From NCBI GenBank assembly GCA_030704615.1, contig CM060733.1:21948001-22012000 (forward strand): a DNA stretch of 64,000 nucleotides, given 5' to 3'. Below the pieces are notes generated by a model that was not told where the DNA came from, searched no databases, and saw only the letters and a program-made list of their open reading frames with translations. This document shows, piece after piece, positions 33,403 through 42,241 of the stretch; the stretch's first letter is position 1; each line of letters begins with the position of its first letter. This stretch comes from Takakia lepidozioides. Its lineage: Eukaryota; Streptophyta; Takakiopsida; Takakiales; Takakiaceae. The position numbers and the translations under genes are program-made.

Positions 33403-34599
33403 ATGATGTTAGCTGCAACTTCTGAACCTTCTTCTTCCAAGCGTCCTAGGATAGAGATGAATAGTGATGGTGCTCCTGCAGAAGATCGACCGTCTTATTC
33501 GCCTCCAAGGGATTTATCTCCTACTCCAAGGCCGCAAGTTGGGATCTTTTTCAACCAGAATGATCATTCTCCAGACTTTGTGGATGCTATTCGCAAGTTG
33601 TTGGACAACTCTCTGGCGCAGTACAAGAAGGATTTCAAGAGACTTCAACGTCTCAAGGCAACTTCCGACAAACTCAGATCTCAAAAAGCTGCCGGTGAAA
33701 TTCCTCATGCTTGTAGAGTTGCTTGTCCGAAGTTGGTCATCTCTTCTGCCTCTGTCCAGACGTCTTTGGATGCTACTGTCCTAGCAGCCACTGTTGCTTA
33801 CCATTCAGCTTTGCAAACAGCTTTTATTCAAGCTCATTCCGATCTGGTACAAGAAGCTGAAGCTGTTTTGAGCAAATCCTCTGATGTTTTCATTGCTCGA
33901 CTCAGGGAGATCAACTTGCATGTGGATGTATCTTCTTGCACAGACCAGATTCAGGATTCTTCTTGGCTCTTTGATGAGCTTGACTTTGTGTGCACTCAAG
34001 CCACTACAGCCTGGTATGCCGGAATTTCTTGCTTTCGCGCCAACCACAACCTCGGTACTGCAGTGAGGGATAAGGCGTTACATGAAAGGAACCAAGCTAG
34101 AGATCAGGCCATGGCAGATGCTGATGTTCTTCCTACTGAGCCTACCATTGCCGAGCTAGTAAGGAAAGAGGTGCAGAAACAACTTTCCCACTCACGAAAG
34201 AAAACTTCTCTCTCTCCTACTCGCCCTAAGCAACATCAACGAGCGCGTTCTTCCTCTCCTAACCACAAGAGGCGACAACAGCGTGGCCGCTCACCTGCTC
34301 GACGAGTCTCCAAGACTCAACCTACCAGCCGAGGCACTTCAGCAAAAGCCAAGGTAACTTCCTCCAAGGCAAACTCTTCAAAGCAGCAGGGAAATGGCCA
34401 ACAGCGGAATGGGACTGCTCGCACCCGTTTCGCTGCATCGCGTTCATCTTCTCCGAGCAAATCCGCCCTACGTTCTCAGACCCGTTCTGGTTCTGGACAA
34501 CAAAAGTCGGGGCAAAACCAACAACAGAAGCTCAAGAAGAAGGTCACATGGGCAGATCCAAGCCGAAGAGAGCTCGCAAGCTCTTCTGGTGGCCGTTGA
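33403..34599 (+). CDS. PLE unit A ORF1, basic nucleic-acid-binding protein
   Basis: A protein of 398 residues with no motif I can assign to a named family. The N-terminus has a short basic patch (SSKRPRIEM). Residues about 60-230 are helical (LLDNSLAQYKKDFKRLQRLK, LVQEAEAVLSKSSDVFIARL). Residues 250-398 are very rich in Ser, Arg, Lys and Gln (SPNHKRRQQRGRSPARR), as in RNA-binding tails. A coat-like role, binding element RNA, is inferred from its place before the polymerase. It overlaps the RT frame by 52 bases in a different frame, so the RT needs frameshifting, reinitiation or splicing. The start is the first ATG after the pseudo-LTR. Confidence 0.8.
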   Translation: MMLAATSEPSSSKRPRIEMNSDGAPAEDRPSYSPPRDLSPTPRPQVGIFFNQNDHSPDFVDAIRKLLDNSLAQYKKDFKRLQRLKATSDKLRSQKAAGEIPHACRVACPKLVISSASVQTSLDATVLAATVAYHSALQTAFIQAHSDLVQEAEAVLSKSSDVFIARLREINLHVDVSSCTDQIQDSSWLFDELDFVCTQATTAWYAGISCFRANHNLGTAVRDKALHERNQARDQAMADADVLPTEPTIAELVRKEVQKQLSHSRKKTSLSPTRPKQHQRARSSSPNHKRRQQRGRSPARRVSKTQPTSRGTSAKAKVTSSKANSSKQQGNGQQRNGTARTRFAASRSSSPSKSALRSQTRSGSGQQKSGQNQQQKLKKKVTWADPSRRELASSSGGR

Positions 34600-36455
34600 G
34601 GGATGTAGAAGGCTATAAGCTTTATCTTTTTTCTTGCAAGAGAGTCTCTCAGGCAGAGAACAGGTTAACCAACGTGGCCATCCACAACGTGGCCAATCGT
34701 CCACTCTCTTGTTTTGAAAAGAAGCTTTTAGGCCTAGGTTTGAGTTTTATTCCTCATCCTACTCCTCCTTCTCCCTCTTCTATTCTTGATGCTTATGACT
34801 CTTTGGCTCAATCTTTACGTCTTCGATATCACTTCAGGGATGCTAGAGATACACCCATTCCTCCTTTCAGAGTTCCTCAACCTTCTTGGGATCAGTGTGT
34901 GCGACTTCCTGCTTTGGAAAGCATTATCATCGAGGGTCGCAACATTGTAGAGACTCGGTTAAGGGAGGTGGCTCGCTCTGCCTACAGGTCTTCTATTCGA
35001 GGTCACCTCAAGACTGCGATACGCTGTCTGAGCAGAGATGAGTCCATCGTCATCAAGCCAGCAGACAAAAATCTTGGGTTGGTGATCATGCGGAAGGACT
35101 GGTATGTGGATGAGGGACACCGCCAACTCCACGATGGACAAGTTTACGAATCCGTGGCAGAGATCCCATTTGACAATCTCGCATATGGTTTGGATGCATT
35201 GCTCGCTTCCGCTCTCTTGTTTGGATTGATTGACAGGCAGACAAGGGACTTTTTGGCGCTCAAGCCCCAAGGGGGCTACCGACCCTGCATGTTTTATCTC
35301 GTGCCCAAAATGCACAAGCCTGTGGTGGTTGGGAGGCCGATTTGTTCATACAACGGATATGTTTTTGAGCACGCATCCAAGTGGTTGCATCACCATCTGT
35401 TTCCCATTCTGCTCGAGGAAGATAACCATTTGATAGATTCTATATCTTTGTTGAAAGATCTGTCGGATAGGCAACTTCCTGGCGACGTGCTTTTGTTCAC
35501 CTTTGATGTGGAGTCATTGTATCCTAGCATTCCTACTGGGGACGGGCTTCGACGATTGAAGGAGATGATTGCCGGCAAGCTCAAGTCACCTCAGTTTGAA
35601 AGATTCGTCCTGAGTCTTTCTCGCATGGTGTTGGAGAATAACTATCTTCAATTTGGCTCCAGCTATTGGCATCAGATCCGAGGCACGGCAATGGGTAGCA
35701 ACTTTGCTGTTGTTTATGCTTGTCTCTTTCTTTGCAGCTTAGAAAGAGAGTTGGCTGGTGCTGGAGGAGGCATGTGGCCTCTATACTACAAGAGATACAT
35801 CGATGATGGATTTGGAATTTGGGCAGGATCTCGGGCAAGTTTGGAGGCTTGGCTCGATGGATACAACTCTCTTAGTCCCACAATTCGGATTCAAAGGGTA
35901 ATCTCTGAGTCTACGGTTGACATTCTTGATATTCAGTTCTTCAAGGGAGCTGATTTTGTCAACCATGGGATTTTATCTTCGAGATGTCATCAAAAGGCAC
36001 TCAACAGATACCAGTATTTGCCATGGACCTCGTGTCATCCACGACACCAAAAACGAGCATTCATCATTGGCGAATTACGACGTTACACTTTGAGGGAGAG
36101 CACACGGGCAGGTTTTTCTGAGATCAGGCAACTGTTCTATGAGCGACTGCGTGCTCGAGGCTATCCAAAGTCTTTTATCTTGGAGTGTTTTGTGCTTTGT
36201 GACTATGCACAACGTGCTACACTGTTGACTTCAGAGTCCACTCGTAAGTTGACGGGCAAGCGGGCCCCCTTGGTTTTGAAACTTGAGCATTCGCGTTATA
36301 CTCAAGCTCTAAGCTTTGAGGGAGTCCTAAACCCTAAACTTCATGAGGGCTTTTTGAAAGTTCCGCAGTTAGTGTCTTTTGACAGACCTATGGTATGTTG
36401 GAAGAGGGCACGGAACTTGCGTTCCTATCTAGTTCGTGCTATGTTACAAATCTAG
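34548..36455 (+). CDS. PLE unit A reverse transcriptase, endonuclease-lacking
   Basis: A 635-residue Penelope-type reverse transcriptase with an intact frame. It shows the PLE signature KPADKNLGLVIM (about residue 170), motif A FTFDVESLYPSIPTGDG (about 317), motif B RGTAMGSNFA (about 378) and motif C YIDD (about 417). After that comes a thumb region with SSRCHQKALNRYQYLPW and HPRHQKRAF. The 200 residues after motif C hold no GIY-YIG endonuclease. PLE polymerases are the closest known relatives of telomerase reverse transcriptase. Endonuclease-lacking members add their cDNA to exposed telomeric 3' ends, which fits the telomere repeats at every border here. The RT-ORF1 overlap leaves the true start open. 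Confidence 0.93.
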   Translation: MGRSKPKRARKLFWWPLRDVEGYKLYLFSCKRVSQAENRLTNVAIHNVANRPLSCFEKKLLGLGLSFIPHPTPPSPSSILDAYDSLAQSLRLRYHFRDARDTPIPPFRVPQPSWDQCVRLPALESIIIEGRNIVETRLREVARSAYRSSIRGHLKTAIRCLSRDESIVIKPADKNLGLVIMRKDWYVDEGHRQLHDGQVYESVAEIPFDNLAYGLDALLASALLFGLIDRQTRDFLALKPQGGYRPCMFYLVPKMHKPVVVGRPICSYNGYVFEHASKWLHHHLFPILLEEDNHLIDSISLLKDLSDRQLPGDVLLFTFDVESLYPSIPTGDGLRRLKEMIAGKLKSPQFERFVLSLSRMVLENNYLQFGSSYWHQIRGTAMGSNFAVVYACLFLCSLERELAGAGGGMWPLYYKRYIDDGFGIWAGSRASLEAWLDGYNSLSPTIRIQRVISESTVDILDIQFFKGADFVNHGILSSRCHQKALNRYQYLPWTSCHPRHQKRAFIIGELRRYTLRESTRAGFSEIRQLFYERLRARGYPKSFILECFVLCDYAQRATLLTSESTRKLTGKRAPLVLKLEHSRYTQALSFEGVLNPKLHEGFLKVPQLVSFDRPMVCWKRARNLRSYLVRAMLQI

Positions 36456-36607
36456 AGGCTAGTTGTATTTGAGACATGCAGTTAGCTTCTAGTTTGGATG
36501 ATTATCCATTTTGGAGAGAACATTAGGATGTTTTTCATCTAGATTTTCATGCGTTGGATATTTCTCCCCTGCCGAGAAAACTTTGGATGTTTTTCATCTA
36601 AGTTTTC

Positions 36608-37318
36608 ATGTGTTGGACGATCTCTCCAGCCAAGACAATTTTGGATGTTTTCCATCCATTAGGTATTTTCTCTCCCCCCCCGAGACAAGTTCACTTTCCG
36701 CAGTATATAAGCGGGGTGAGGGGTGCACATTGTATCTCTTTTCCTTCTCTTTCCCACTGATGAGCTCACGCGCTGAGCGAAACTAGTTTGGGGATTATAG
36801 AGATTCGCTTTGCTGCATCTTGTGTTCTTGTCTCTTTGTCTCATTGGCGGCGTTGTTGTTGTTGTTGAGTTTTAGATTTGATCTTCTGCATAGTTCATTG
36901 CATTCATTTGCTTTGTGTCTATTGTAGTGCATGTTTTAAACTCCTTTTCGAGTGTTACATGTTAGATCTCCTTCTAAGACTGCTCTTTAGTGTGTCTATT
37001 CTCTTTCTCAGAGATAGGTCACTATTCTCCTGTCCTTACAGTGAATTAGTTTCATCACACACACTTGCCTCTTGCATATACTTGCATTCGCACTTTAGAA
37101 CGTTGCAACATCACTCCCACTCTGTTCTATTCTAGTTTTGTGTTTCAGGATCGATTCTTTTAGTTTTGATTCACAGGCTAGATATTTCTACAAGCTTTCT
37201 AAGGTGTCCATAACTGGCCCCCCTAAAAACTTGTTTGCACTTTGCTACTAATGCACCCGGTGCATTCGCGGTTCGAACTCTGTTGCACTGCTACATGTAT
37301 TTGTTTCCACTCTTTTGT
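36608..37318 (+). repeat. Unit A pseudo-LTR, downstream copy
   Basis: It is near-identical to the upstream copy, differing by the length of a C run near 36670, so the element is young. It is preceded by two more copies of the 57-bp subrepeat (36510-36607). It ends in a tract of three CCCTAAA. Confidence 0.88.
36734..36804 (+). ncRNA. Hammerhead ribozyme, unit A downstream copy
   Basis: It has the same sequence as the upstream ribozyme: core CTGATGA at 36757-36763 and predicted cleavage after 36788. A read-through RNA cut here and at 32854 would give a unit-length product of 3934 nt with a 5' hydroxyl. Confidence 0.9.
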
Positions 37319-37351
37319 AAACCCTAAACCCTAAACCCTAAACTTGTGAGG
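37319..37351 (+). repeat. Telomere tract and CTTGTGAGG tag after unit A
   Basis: Three CCCTAAA repeats (37322-37342) are followed by CTTGTGAGG. The nine tag bases, with the preceding CCCTAAA, equal the candidate telomerase RNA just 3' of its template (22788-22796). The tag joins a 5'-truncated C fragment that begins GGCCCCCC, sharing GG with the tag. Confidence 0.85.
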
Positions 37352-37442
37352 CCCCCCTAAAACTTGTTTGCCCGGATCGTGTTTATCTTGCACCCGGTGC
37401 CTCCGCGTTGTACTGCTACACTTGTTTTGACGCTTTATGTGA
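37350..37442 (+). mobile_element. Unit C pseudo-LTR fragment, last 93 bases
   Basis: It matches the 3' end of the C pseudo-LTR at 39009-39104 and ends in another CCCTAAA tract (37442-37465). That tract is followed by CTTG, the first four bases of the tag. This is a severely 5'-truncated insertion. Confidence 0.8.
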
Positions 37443-37710
37443 ACCCTAAACCCTAAACACTAAACTTGAGCGATGATTTGTTGGAGGAATCCGCGAAAGC
37501 TGAGTTCATTCCTAGTTAAATCTAGAATGATAGGATGATTTTGTAGTGCAAATGTCCCTAGCATTATTAATTTTGCCTCTTTGATAGCCCTAGTGTTGAT
37601 GTTAAAGTCAAATGGTTCCAACAATTAATTTGGACCATTGACTAATTAATGCAGTCTTGACTTGGAGGCTAAATTAGTGCTTTAGTGGCATTATTATTGC
37701 CTTGGGAATT

Positions 37711-37758
37711 ATCCCATATCGTTTGCACATAGTGAGGGTGCTTTTCTAGTATATAAGG
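37711..37758 (+). promoter_or_regulatory. snRNA-type promoter of unit B, shared with the TR candidate
   Basis: The 21 bases GAATTATCCCATATCG plus TTTGC around this upstream element (37706-37726) are identical to those at 22645-22665 before the telomerase RNA candidate. A TATATAAGG box follows at 37750-37758, after 28-30 bases. That is between the usual Pol III (24-25) and Pol II (33-34) spacings, so the polymerase is uncertain. Confidence 0.75.
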
Positions 37759-37788
37759 ATAGGCTTGGCTCTTAGGACTTCATCTCTT

Positions 37789-37844
37789 GGTGTTCCACTG
37801 ATGAGCTTGAGCAATCAAGCGAAACTTGTTTGGAATAAAACACC
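37789..37844 (+). ncRNA. Hammerhead ribozyme of unit B
   Basis: The core CTGATGA (37798-37804) is followed by helix II (GCTTGA, loop GCAA, TCAAGC), then GAAAC, a minimal helix III AC-TT-GT, and a predicted cleavage after 37830. Helix I pairs TTCCA with TGGAA, then GGTG (37789-37792) with CACC (37841-37844). Helices I and II differ from those of unit A while keeping pairing, so it is a separate ribozyme under constraint. Confidence 0.88.
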
Positions 37845-38661
37845 TTAACTCTTTTTGTGTCTCCACACTTAGAGAAGTCGAGAGTCTAGTCCTTGCCCGT
37901 CCGGGCAACTTGGATCGAAGGGGTGCTCGGCTCTGAGGGGAATCCCAACCCTTGGATACTTCCGAGGCCTTTTTTCTTTCCGAAGCACGGGCGTATAGAA
38001 CCTTCCGTTTGACGCCATCTTAGCCACCGCTTACAATGGGGAAGGCGGCTGGGGGTATATAGTAATCGTGTCGGGCAAGCTAATTTAGCCCCAACTACAC
38101 GGTTCCCCCTGTCGTACGCCCGATGGTCGGAGAGAAGGGATTTGGTTGATCCTCCCTCGAGTTCATCTCGAGCGATCAGAGAACTATGGGCATGCGCAAG
38201 TCTCTGCCGACCTAACCTTCTCGTCGATGACCTTATGCGGTAATCCCTCCCATTCTTCCTTAGAGGTACGAACCTCTTTTTGAAGGTGGGGCATATAAGT
38301 TTTCCAACTAGGGGTTGAGACTTGACCCTATGTTTGTGAGTGCCTTGAGCGCATGCTTGCCCATAGTGAGCAAGATTTTTGTCGCTAAACAAGGAGAAGC
38401 AAACATAAAAAAGCTTATGGTTGGAGCGAAAGTGCCTCATTCTTCAATTAGAGAACCTTATCTCGTGAGGGCGGGAGTCGTTGCATAAGACATAATAGTC
38501 TTATAGCATCCCTTTAGGCACGATAGGCGCACTTTGTATGCATTTGTCTTGGTTTCCATTGCATTTGTATTTGGGTCCTAACCGGCCCCCCTTAAAATTT
38601 ACTGTGTCTTTTTCCAGTATTTTTTCTACTTTTTGTTACCTTTGCAAGCCTTTGTTGACCA

Positions 38662-38683
38662 CCCTAAACCCTAAACCCTAAAC
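38662..38683 (+). repeat. Telomere tract after unit B
   Basis: Three copies of CCCTAAA directly after the B 3' end, then the 5'-truncated start of unit C (GTTTGTATCCCC). No telomerase RNA tag is present at this junction. Confidence 0.9.
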
Positions 38684-40257
38684 CGTTTGTATCCCCTGCT
38701 TTAGATCGTTGCATTGTTATGTGCTCTGTGTCTATACGGCATGCCATAAACTCCCTCTCGAGTAGTGTATGGGAGATCTGCATCTAAGTTGTTCCCAGTG
38801 TGTCCATTCTCTTGCAAAACAGAGATAGGGTTCTTATTCTCCTGTGCATCCAGCGAAATAGTTCTCATACGCACATTTGCCTCTTGCATAGGTTTGCAGT
38901 TGCATTTCAGGACACCTCGCATACTTCTATTCTAGTTTCCTGTCTCTCAGGATCTCTCCTTTCAGGTTTGATTCACAGGATCTGAAATTTTTCCAGGGGT
39001 GCATAACTGGCCCCCCTAAAACTTGTTTGCCCGGATCGTGTTTATCTTGCACCCGGTGCATCCGCGTTGTACTGCTACACTTGTTTTGATGCTTTATGTG
39101 AACCCTAAACTTTCTTATAGTGTTAGCTGCAACACATCTTTAATCGCCTTCACGTAATGGAGGCAGATGTTGATCTTCATTCTTTTGACCAAGCTGCTCA
39201 TTCATGTGATGAGGCAACAATACGAAGACCGAGCCGTGTTTCTTCTTGGAGGTCGGAAGGTGGGGATCGTGGTTGGACACGTTCGGGACAACAGAGCTGC
39301 AGGCTTTAGCAAGACGATGGTTGCGCGATGGTCTGCGTGTGCAAAGCTCTTACGAGTTGTGCGTTCCTTTTGAAGTGGTTTCAGCCCTTACGACTTTGCA
39401 CAACATGCTCTAACTTCAGCATAATTGGTTGTTGCATAGTCATAAACTCACGGAGTTAGTTGTATTTGAGAGATATGCAATTGACTATTTGGATGATTTT
39501 TATTCTTTGGATCTAGTTCTCTCTTGTCGAGAACTTGTTTTCATCCACTGGATGACTTTCTCCCACCGAGACTTTTTGGACTATTCTCTCCGTACGAGAC
39601 GTCTGTTGGATGGTTTTTCTCCTCACGAGACATCTACTGGAAGATTGTCCACACGAGGCAGTTCACTCCTAGTAGTATATAAGCGGGGGGTGGGGTTTGT
39701 ATCTCATTCCTTTTCTTTCCCACTGATGAGCTCACGCGCTGAGCGAAACTAGTCTGGGGTCTATAAAGATTTGGCTTCGCTACTTTGCATGATCTTGCCT
39801 CGTGGTCTCACCCTTTGAAGTTGTCGAGTTTTAGATGCATTTGTATCCCCTGCTTTAGATCATTGCATTGTTATGTGCTCTGTGTCTATACGGCATGCCA
39901 TAAACTCCCTCTCGAGTAGTGCATGTGAGATCTGCATCTAAGTTGTTCCTAGTGTGTCCATTCTTTTGCAAAACAGAGATAGGGTTCTTATTCTCCTGTG
40001 CATCCAGCGAAATAGTTCTCATACGCACATTTTGTCTCTTGCATAGGTTTGCAGTTGCATTTCAGGACACCTCGCATACTTCTATTCTAGTTTCCTGTCT
40101 CTCAGGATCTCTCCTTTCAGGTTTGATTCACAGGATCTGAAATTTTTCCAGGGGTGCATAACTGGCCCCCCCCTAAAACTTGTTTGCCCGGATCGTGTTT
40201 ATCTTGCACCCGGTGCATCCGCGTTGTACTGCTACACTTGTTTTGATGCTTTATGTG
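38684..40257 (+). mobile_element. Unit C: short PLE derivative with two pseudo-LTRs
   Basis: A pseudo-LTR (38684 to about 39110, 5' truncated) and its repeat (about 39580-40257) flank some 450 bases of internal sequence. Both are diverged relatives of the unit A pseudo-LTR. The internal part has one short frame from the ATG at 39158 (about 49 codons, EADVDLHSFDQAAHS) and no polymerase, so it must depend on another element. Subrepeats like those of A (phrase TGGATGGTTTTTCTCCTCAC) precede the second TATA box. Confidence 0.8.
39701..39770 (+). ncRNA. Hammerhead ribozyme of unit C
   Basis: The core CTGATGA is at 39723-39729, helix II is identical to unit A, and helix III is AC-TA-GT with cleavage after the canonical GTC at 39754. 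Helix I pairs CCCA with TGGG and ATCT (39701-39704) with AGAT (39767-39770). A TATATAAG box lies 25 bases upstream (39676-39683). Confidence 0.9.
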
Positions 40258-40293
40258 AACCCTAAACCCTAAACCCTAAACTTGTGAGGGCAG
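40258..40293 (+). repeat. Telomere tract with the longest telomerase RNA tag
   Basis: Three CCCTAAA repeats are followed by CTTGTGAGGGCAG. Together with the last 10 telomeric bases this is a 23-base identity to 22778-22800 of the telomerase RNA candidate. To the right lies unrelated sequence, apparently the healed broken end. Confidence 0.88.
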
Positions 40294-41580
40294 GCTCTTC
40301 CATTTCCCGCACTGGCAAATGACCTACTGTTGTGTTTGCCTGCAATCTTTCTTATTCATGAAGCAGCGGCGCTCATAAGGTGATGGGGGAAGTATCATGC
40401 ACTTTGTAAATATGCACTTTCTCCTCAAGTATCCCAATTTGTTGCATTCTGCTGTGATCTCTTGAGATTCAGGTGTTGAATGTCACAGCGTCCCACTCCA
40501 CAAACGATCAAAGTTCTCTGTGGTGTCGCATCTATGTTTTACTTTTGATCAGTTTGCTCACTGTAGAATGCATGTTGGACATGGATAGCAACTGTGAAGA
40601 CCTGCTACTCACCTCGTGCATCCTCACTAACACACATCTTGATGTGGTGGTTTTTGGGACGGGCACAGGTGAGGGTCTTCACTCGATGTGTATTTTTTCA
40701 GTTTGCAGATGATCAAAGGACTTGGCGATGGTGACGATTGACGCTACATACTGCTTCAGTGGGGCATCCGATACGATTCGGCCTCTCAACCTTAATCCTT
40801 TTTGGGTTTTATGGGTTGTAACCTGATTATAAGTCAGTTTTCTGGTATGATACCAGTCTGATCTTTGGCACCATATTAGTGAGGTTTTCAACCTGATTGT
40901 AAATCAGTTTTCTGGCATGATACCAGTCTGAGCTTCGGCTGCATTTTGATATGGTGCTGGAGTACCATCTCCAGACCTTATAAGGCTATCCAATGATGCT
41001 TAAGATAGGCCTTCTCATGCTGATTTAACACGGTAAGTACCAAGCGGTCCTTTTTTACCATTGAGGTCAGAGTTCTAAATTTAAAATAGCCCCGGTTACA
41101 CTGTTTTAACTTAGAGATTACCAAGCAGCTGGCGTGATGGGCTTTTCAGATTACATAACACTTGTTTTAAGGTTGCCAAGCGATGCCATTGGAACCATCC
41201 TTTGAATTTGAAACAGGTTCAGTTTTACTATGTTAACTTGGAAAGTACCAAGTTGTACTTGACTTGGAAGAATACCAAGCAGTGGTCTTGTTGGGCTTTT
41301 TCAAAATACATAGGGGCTGGTTTAACTTATCGAACTACCTTTTGGAATACCCTTTGAGCTGGTGTTGTCTATAAAGTTATGATTATGCTCATTGTAGCAC
41401 TCCACTCTGATTGAGTTTTGGAGAGATGATTGGAAAACCAGATCCAGACCTTTTGTGCATTCATGGAACATAGAAATAGCATGCTGGCTGGTCTACATTA
41501 TCAGGCTGGGCTCTTGGAATTGCAACACCTGCAACTCATTCTTAAAGGCTCAAGTGTTTATGCTGATCTGGTATGTACCC
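40294..41580. other. No gene; degenerate 65-70-bp periodicity
   Basis: Two copies of a 47-bp phrase (AACCTGATTATAAGTCAG, then TTTTCTGGTATGATACCAG) lie at 40820-40866 and 40889-40935. From 41030 to 41290 the word ACCAAG recurs about every 60-70 bases in similar settings. This looks like an old satellite. No coding signal was found. Confidence 0.4.
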
Positions 41581-41680
41581 CAAAATGATGCCAAAAAACA
41601 GCATCATGAGCGGTCGCAAGTAATAGTTGTTGCAGTAAGGCGATTTGATCCTCGATGATGATCATACCTTGGCCAGGGGA
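41581..41680 (+). mobile_element. Fragment of chromovirus 3' region
   Basis: It matches 32139-32225 with about ten differences (GAGCGGTCGCAAGTAATAG, then TTGTTGCAGTAAGG). It is a solo fragment without LTR. Confidence 0.65.
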
Positions 41681-41689
41681 CAACGACGC

Positions 41690-41830
41690 AATGGCGTGAG
41701 CACGTGAGCGCGTGCTCACGCAGGAGTGACGTGGCGTGAGCGTGCACCCACGCTGACGTGGCGTGAGCGTGATGTCATCAGGTTGACATGGCGGCAAATG
41801 CTGACGTGACACTGTATCCCCATCTGCCAC
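41690..41830. repeat. Short inverted and direct repeats of GCGTGAGC type
   Basis: GCGTGAGCACGTGAGCGCGT and GCTCACGC form a palindrome-rich block, and GACGTGGCGTGAGCGTG appears twice. Function is unknown. Confidence 0.4.
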
Positions 41831-42241
41831 GTCAACATGAACATGTGGCGCCTATAACCGAGGATGGTCCTATGACCATGGGATTAATGCAAAGAATCAT
41901 TACCTGAATAAAAGATGATTGTAGTGCATAACGACAGGAGAACATGTAGACTTCAAAAGGAGCAATGATGCATGTGCTTTTAAAAGTTGCCACTGAGACC
42001 TCACTGAGTATAGTTCGAAGCATAATGGAGGGATAAGGGATGCCATATCATTGCACCAACTACGATATTGCAAATGAATTGAATTGAATTGAATTTCCAT
42101 GACAATGTTGCAAATTGCACAGTTCATATGGTCGTCCACACACCAGATTGCATACTCATAGTCCATAAAAAGCACATTTCAGATTGCACATTCCAGATTG
42201 CACATTCACCACATTCCAGATACACGAAATGATAGTTGATG

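Larger units (their letters stand above)
37466..38661 (+). mobile_element. Unit B: non-autonomous telomere-associated element with hammerhead
   Basis: It has no sense-strand ORF and no similarity in sequence to A or C, but the same layout: promoter, hammerhead, about 850-base body, 3' end on CCCTAAA repeats. Further copies lie at 48954-49911 (minus strand, nearly full) and 45735-46116 (minus strand, 3' part). A 184-codon antisense frame is shared by two copies, but almost all differences between them change the amino acid, so it is not under coding constraint. I infer that unit A machinery mobilises it. Confidence 0.75.
32672..40293 (+). mobile_element. Left PLE array: units A, B and C, joined through telomere repeats
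   Basis: This is a head-to-tail series of plus-strand retroelement copies. It consists of unit A with its directly repeated pseudo-LTR (32672-37318), a 93-bp C fragment (37350-37442), unit B (37466-38661), and unit C with two pseudo-LTRs (38684-40257). Each 3' end abuts 2-3 copies of CCCTAAA. This orientation, with 3' ends against C-strand telomere repeats and 5' ends pointing away, is that described for endonuclease-lacking PLEs (Athena, Coprina), which prime on chromosome ends. Several junctions carry a short tag derived from the candidate telomerase RNA. Confidence 0.88.

Noticed and set aside
37886-38440. 184-codon antisense frame in unit B, repeated at 49173-49727
   Set aside because: The two copies differ at about nine residues and nearly all nucleotide differences change the amino acid, which is the pattern of a non-coding sequence that happens to be open. 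It also opposes the promoter, ribozyme and telomere polarity of the unit.
32672-40257. Calling the repeated A and C ends true LTRs of an LTR retrotransposon
   Set aside because: There is no TG...CA border, no tRNA primer site, and the polymerase is of Penelope type; the repeats contain ribozymes and end on telomere repeats, as PLE pseudo-LTRs do.
41690-41830. Regularly spaced GCGTGAGC words as a CRISPR-like array
   Set aside because: Spacing is irregular, the genome is a plant nuclear genome, and the words are palindromic fragments of a decayed repeat.
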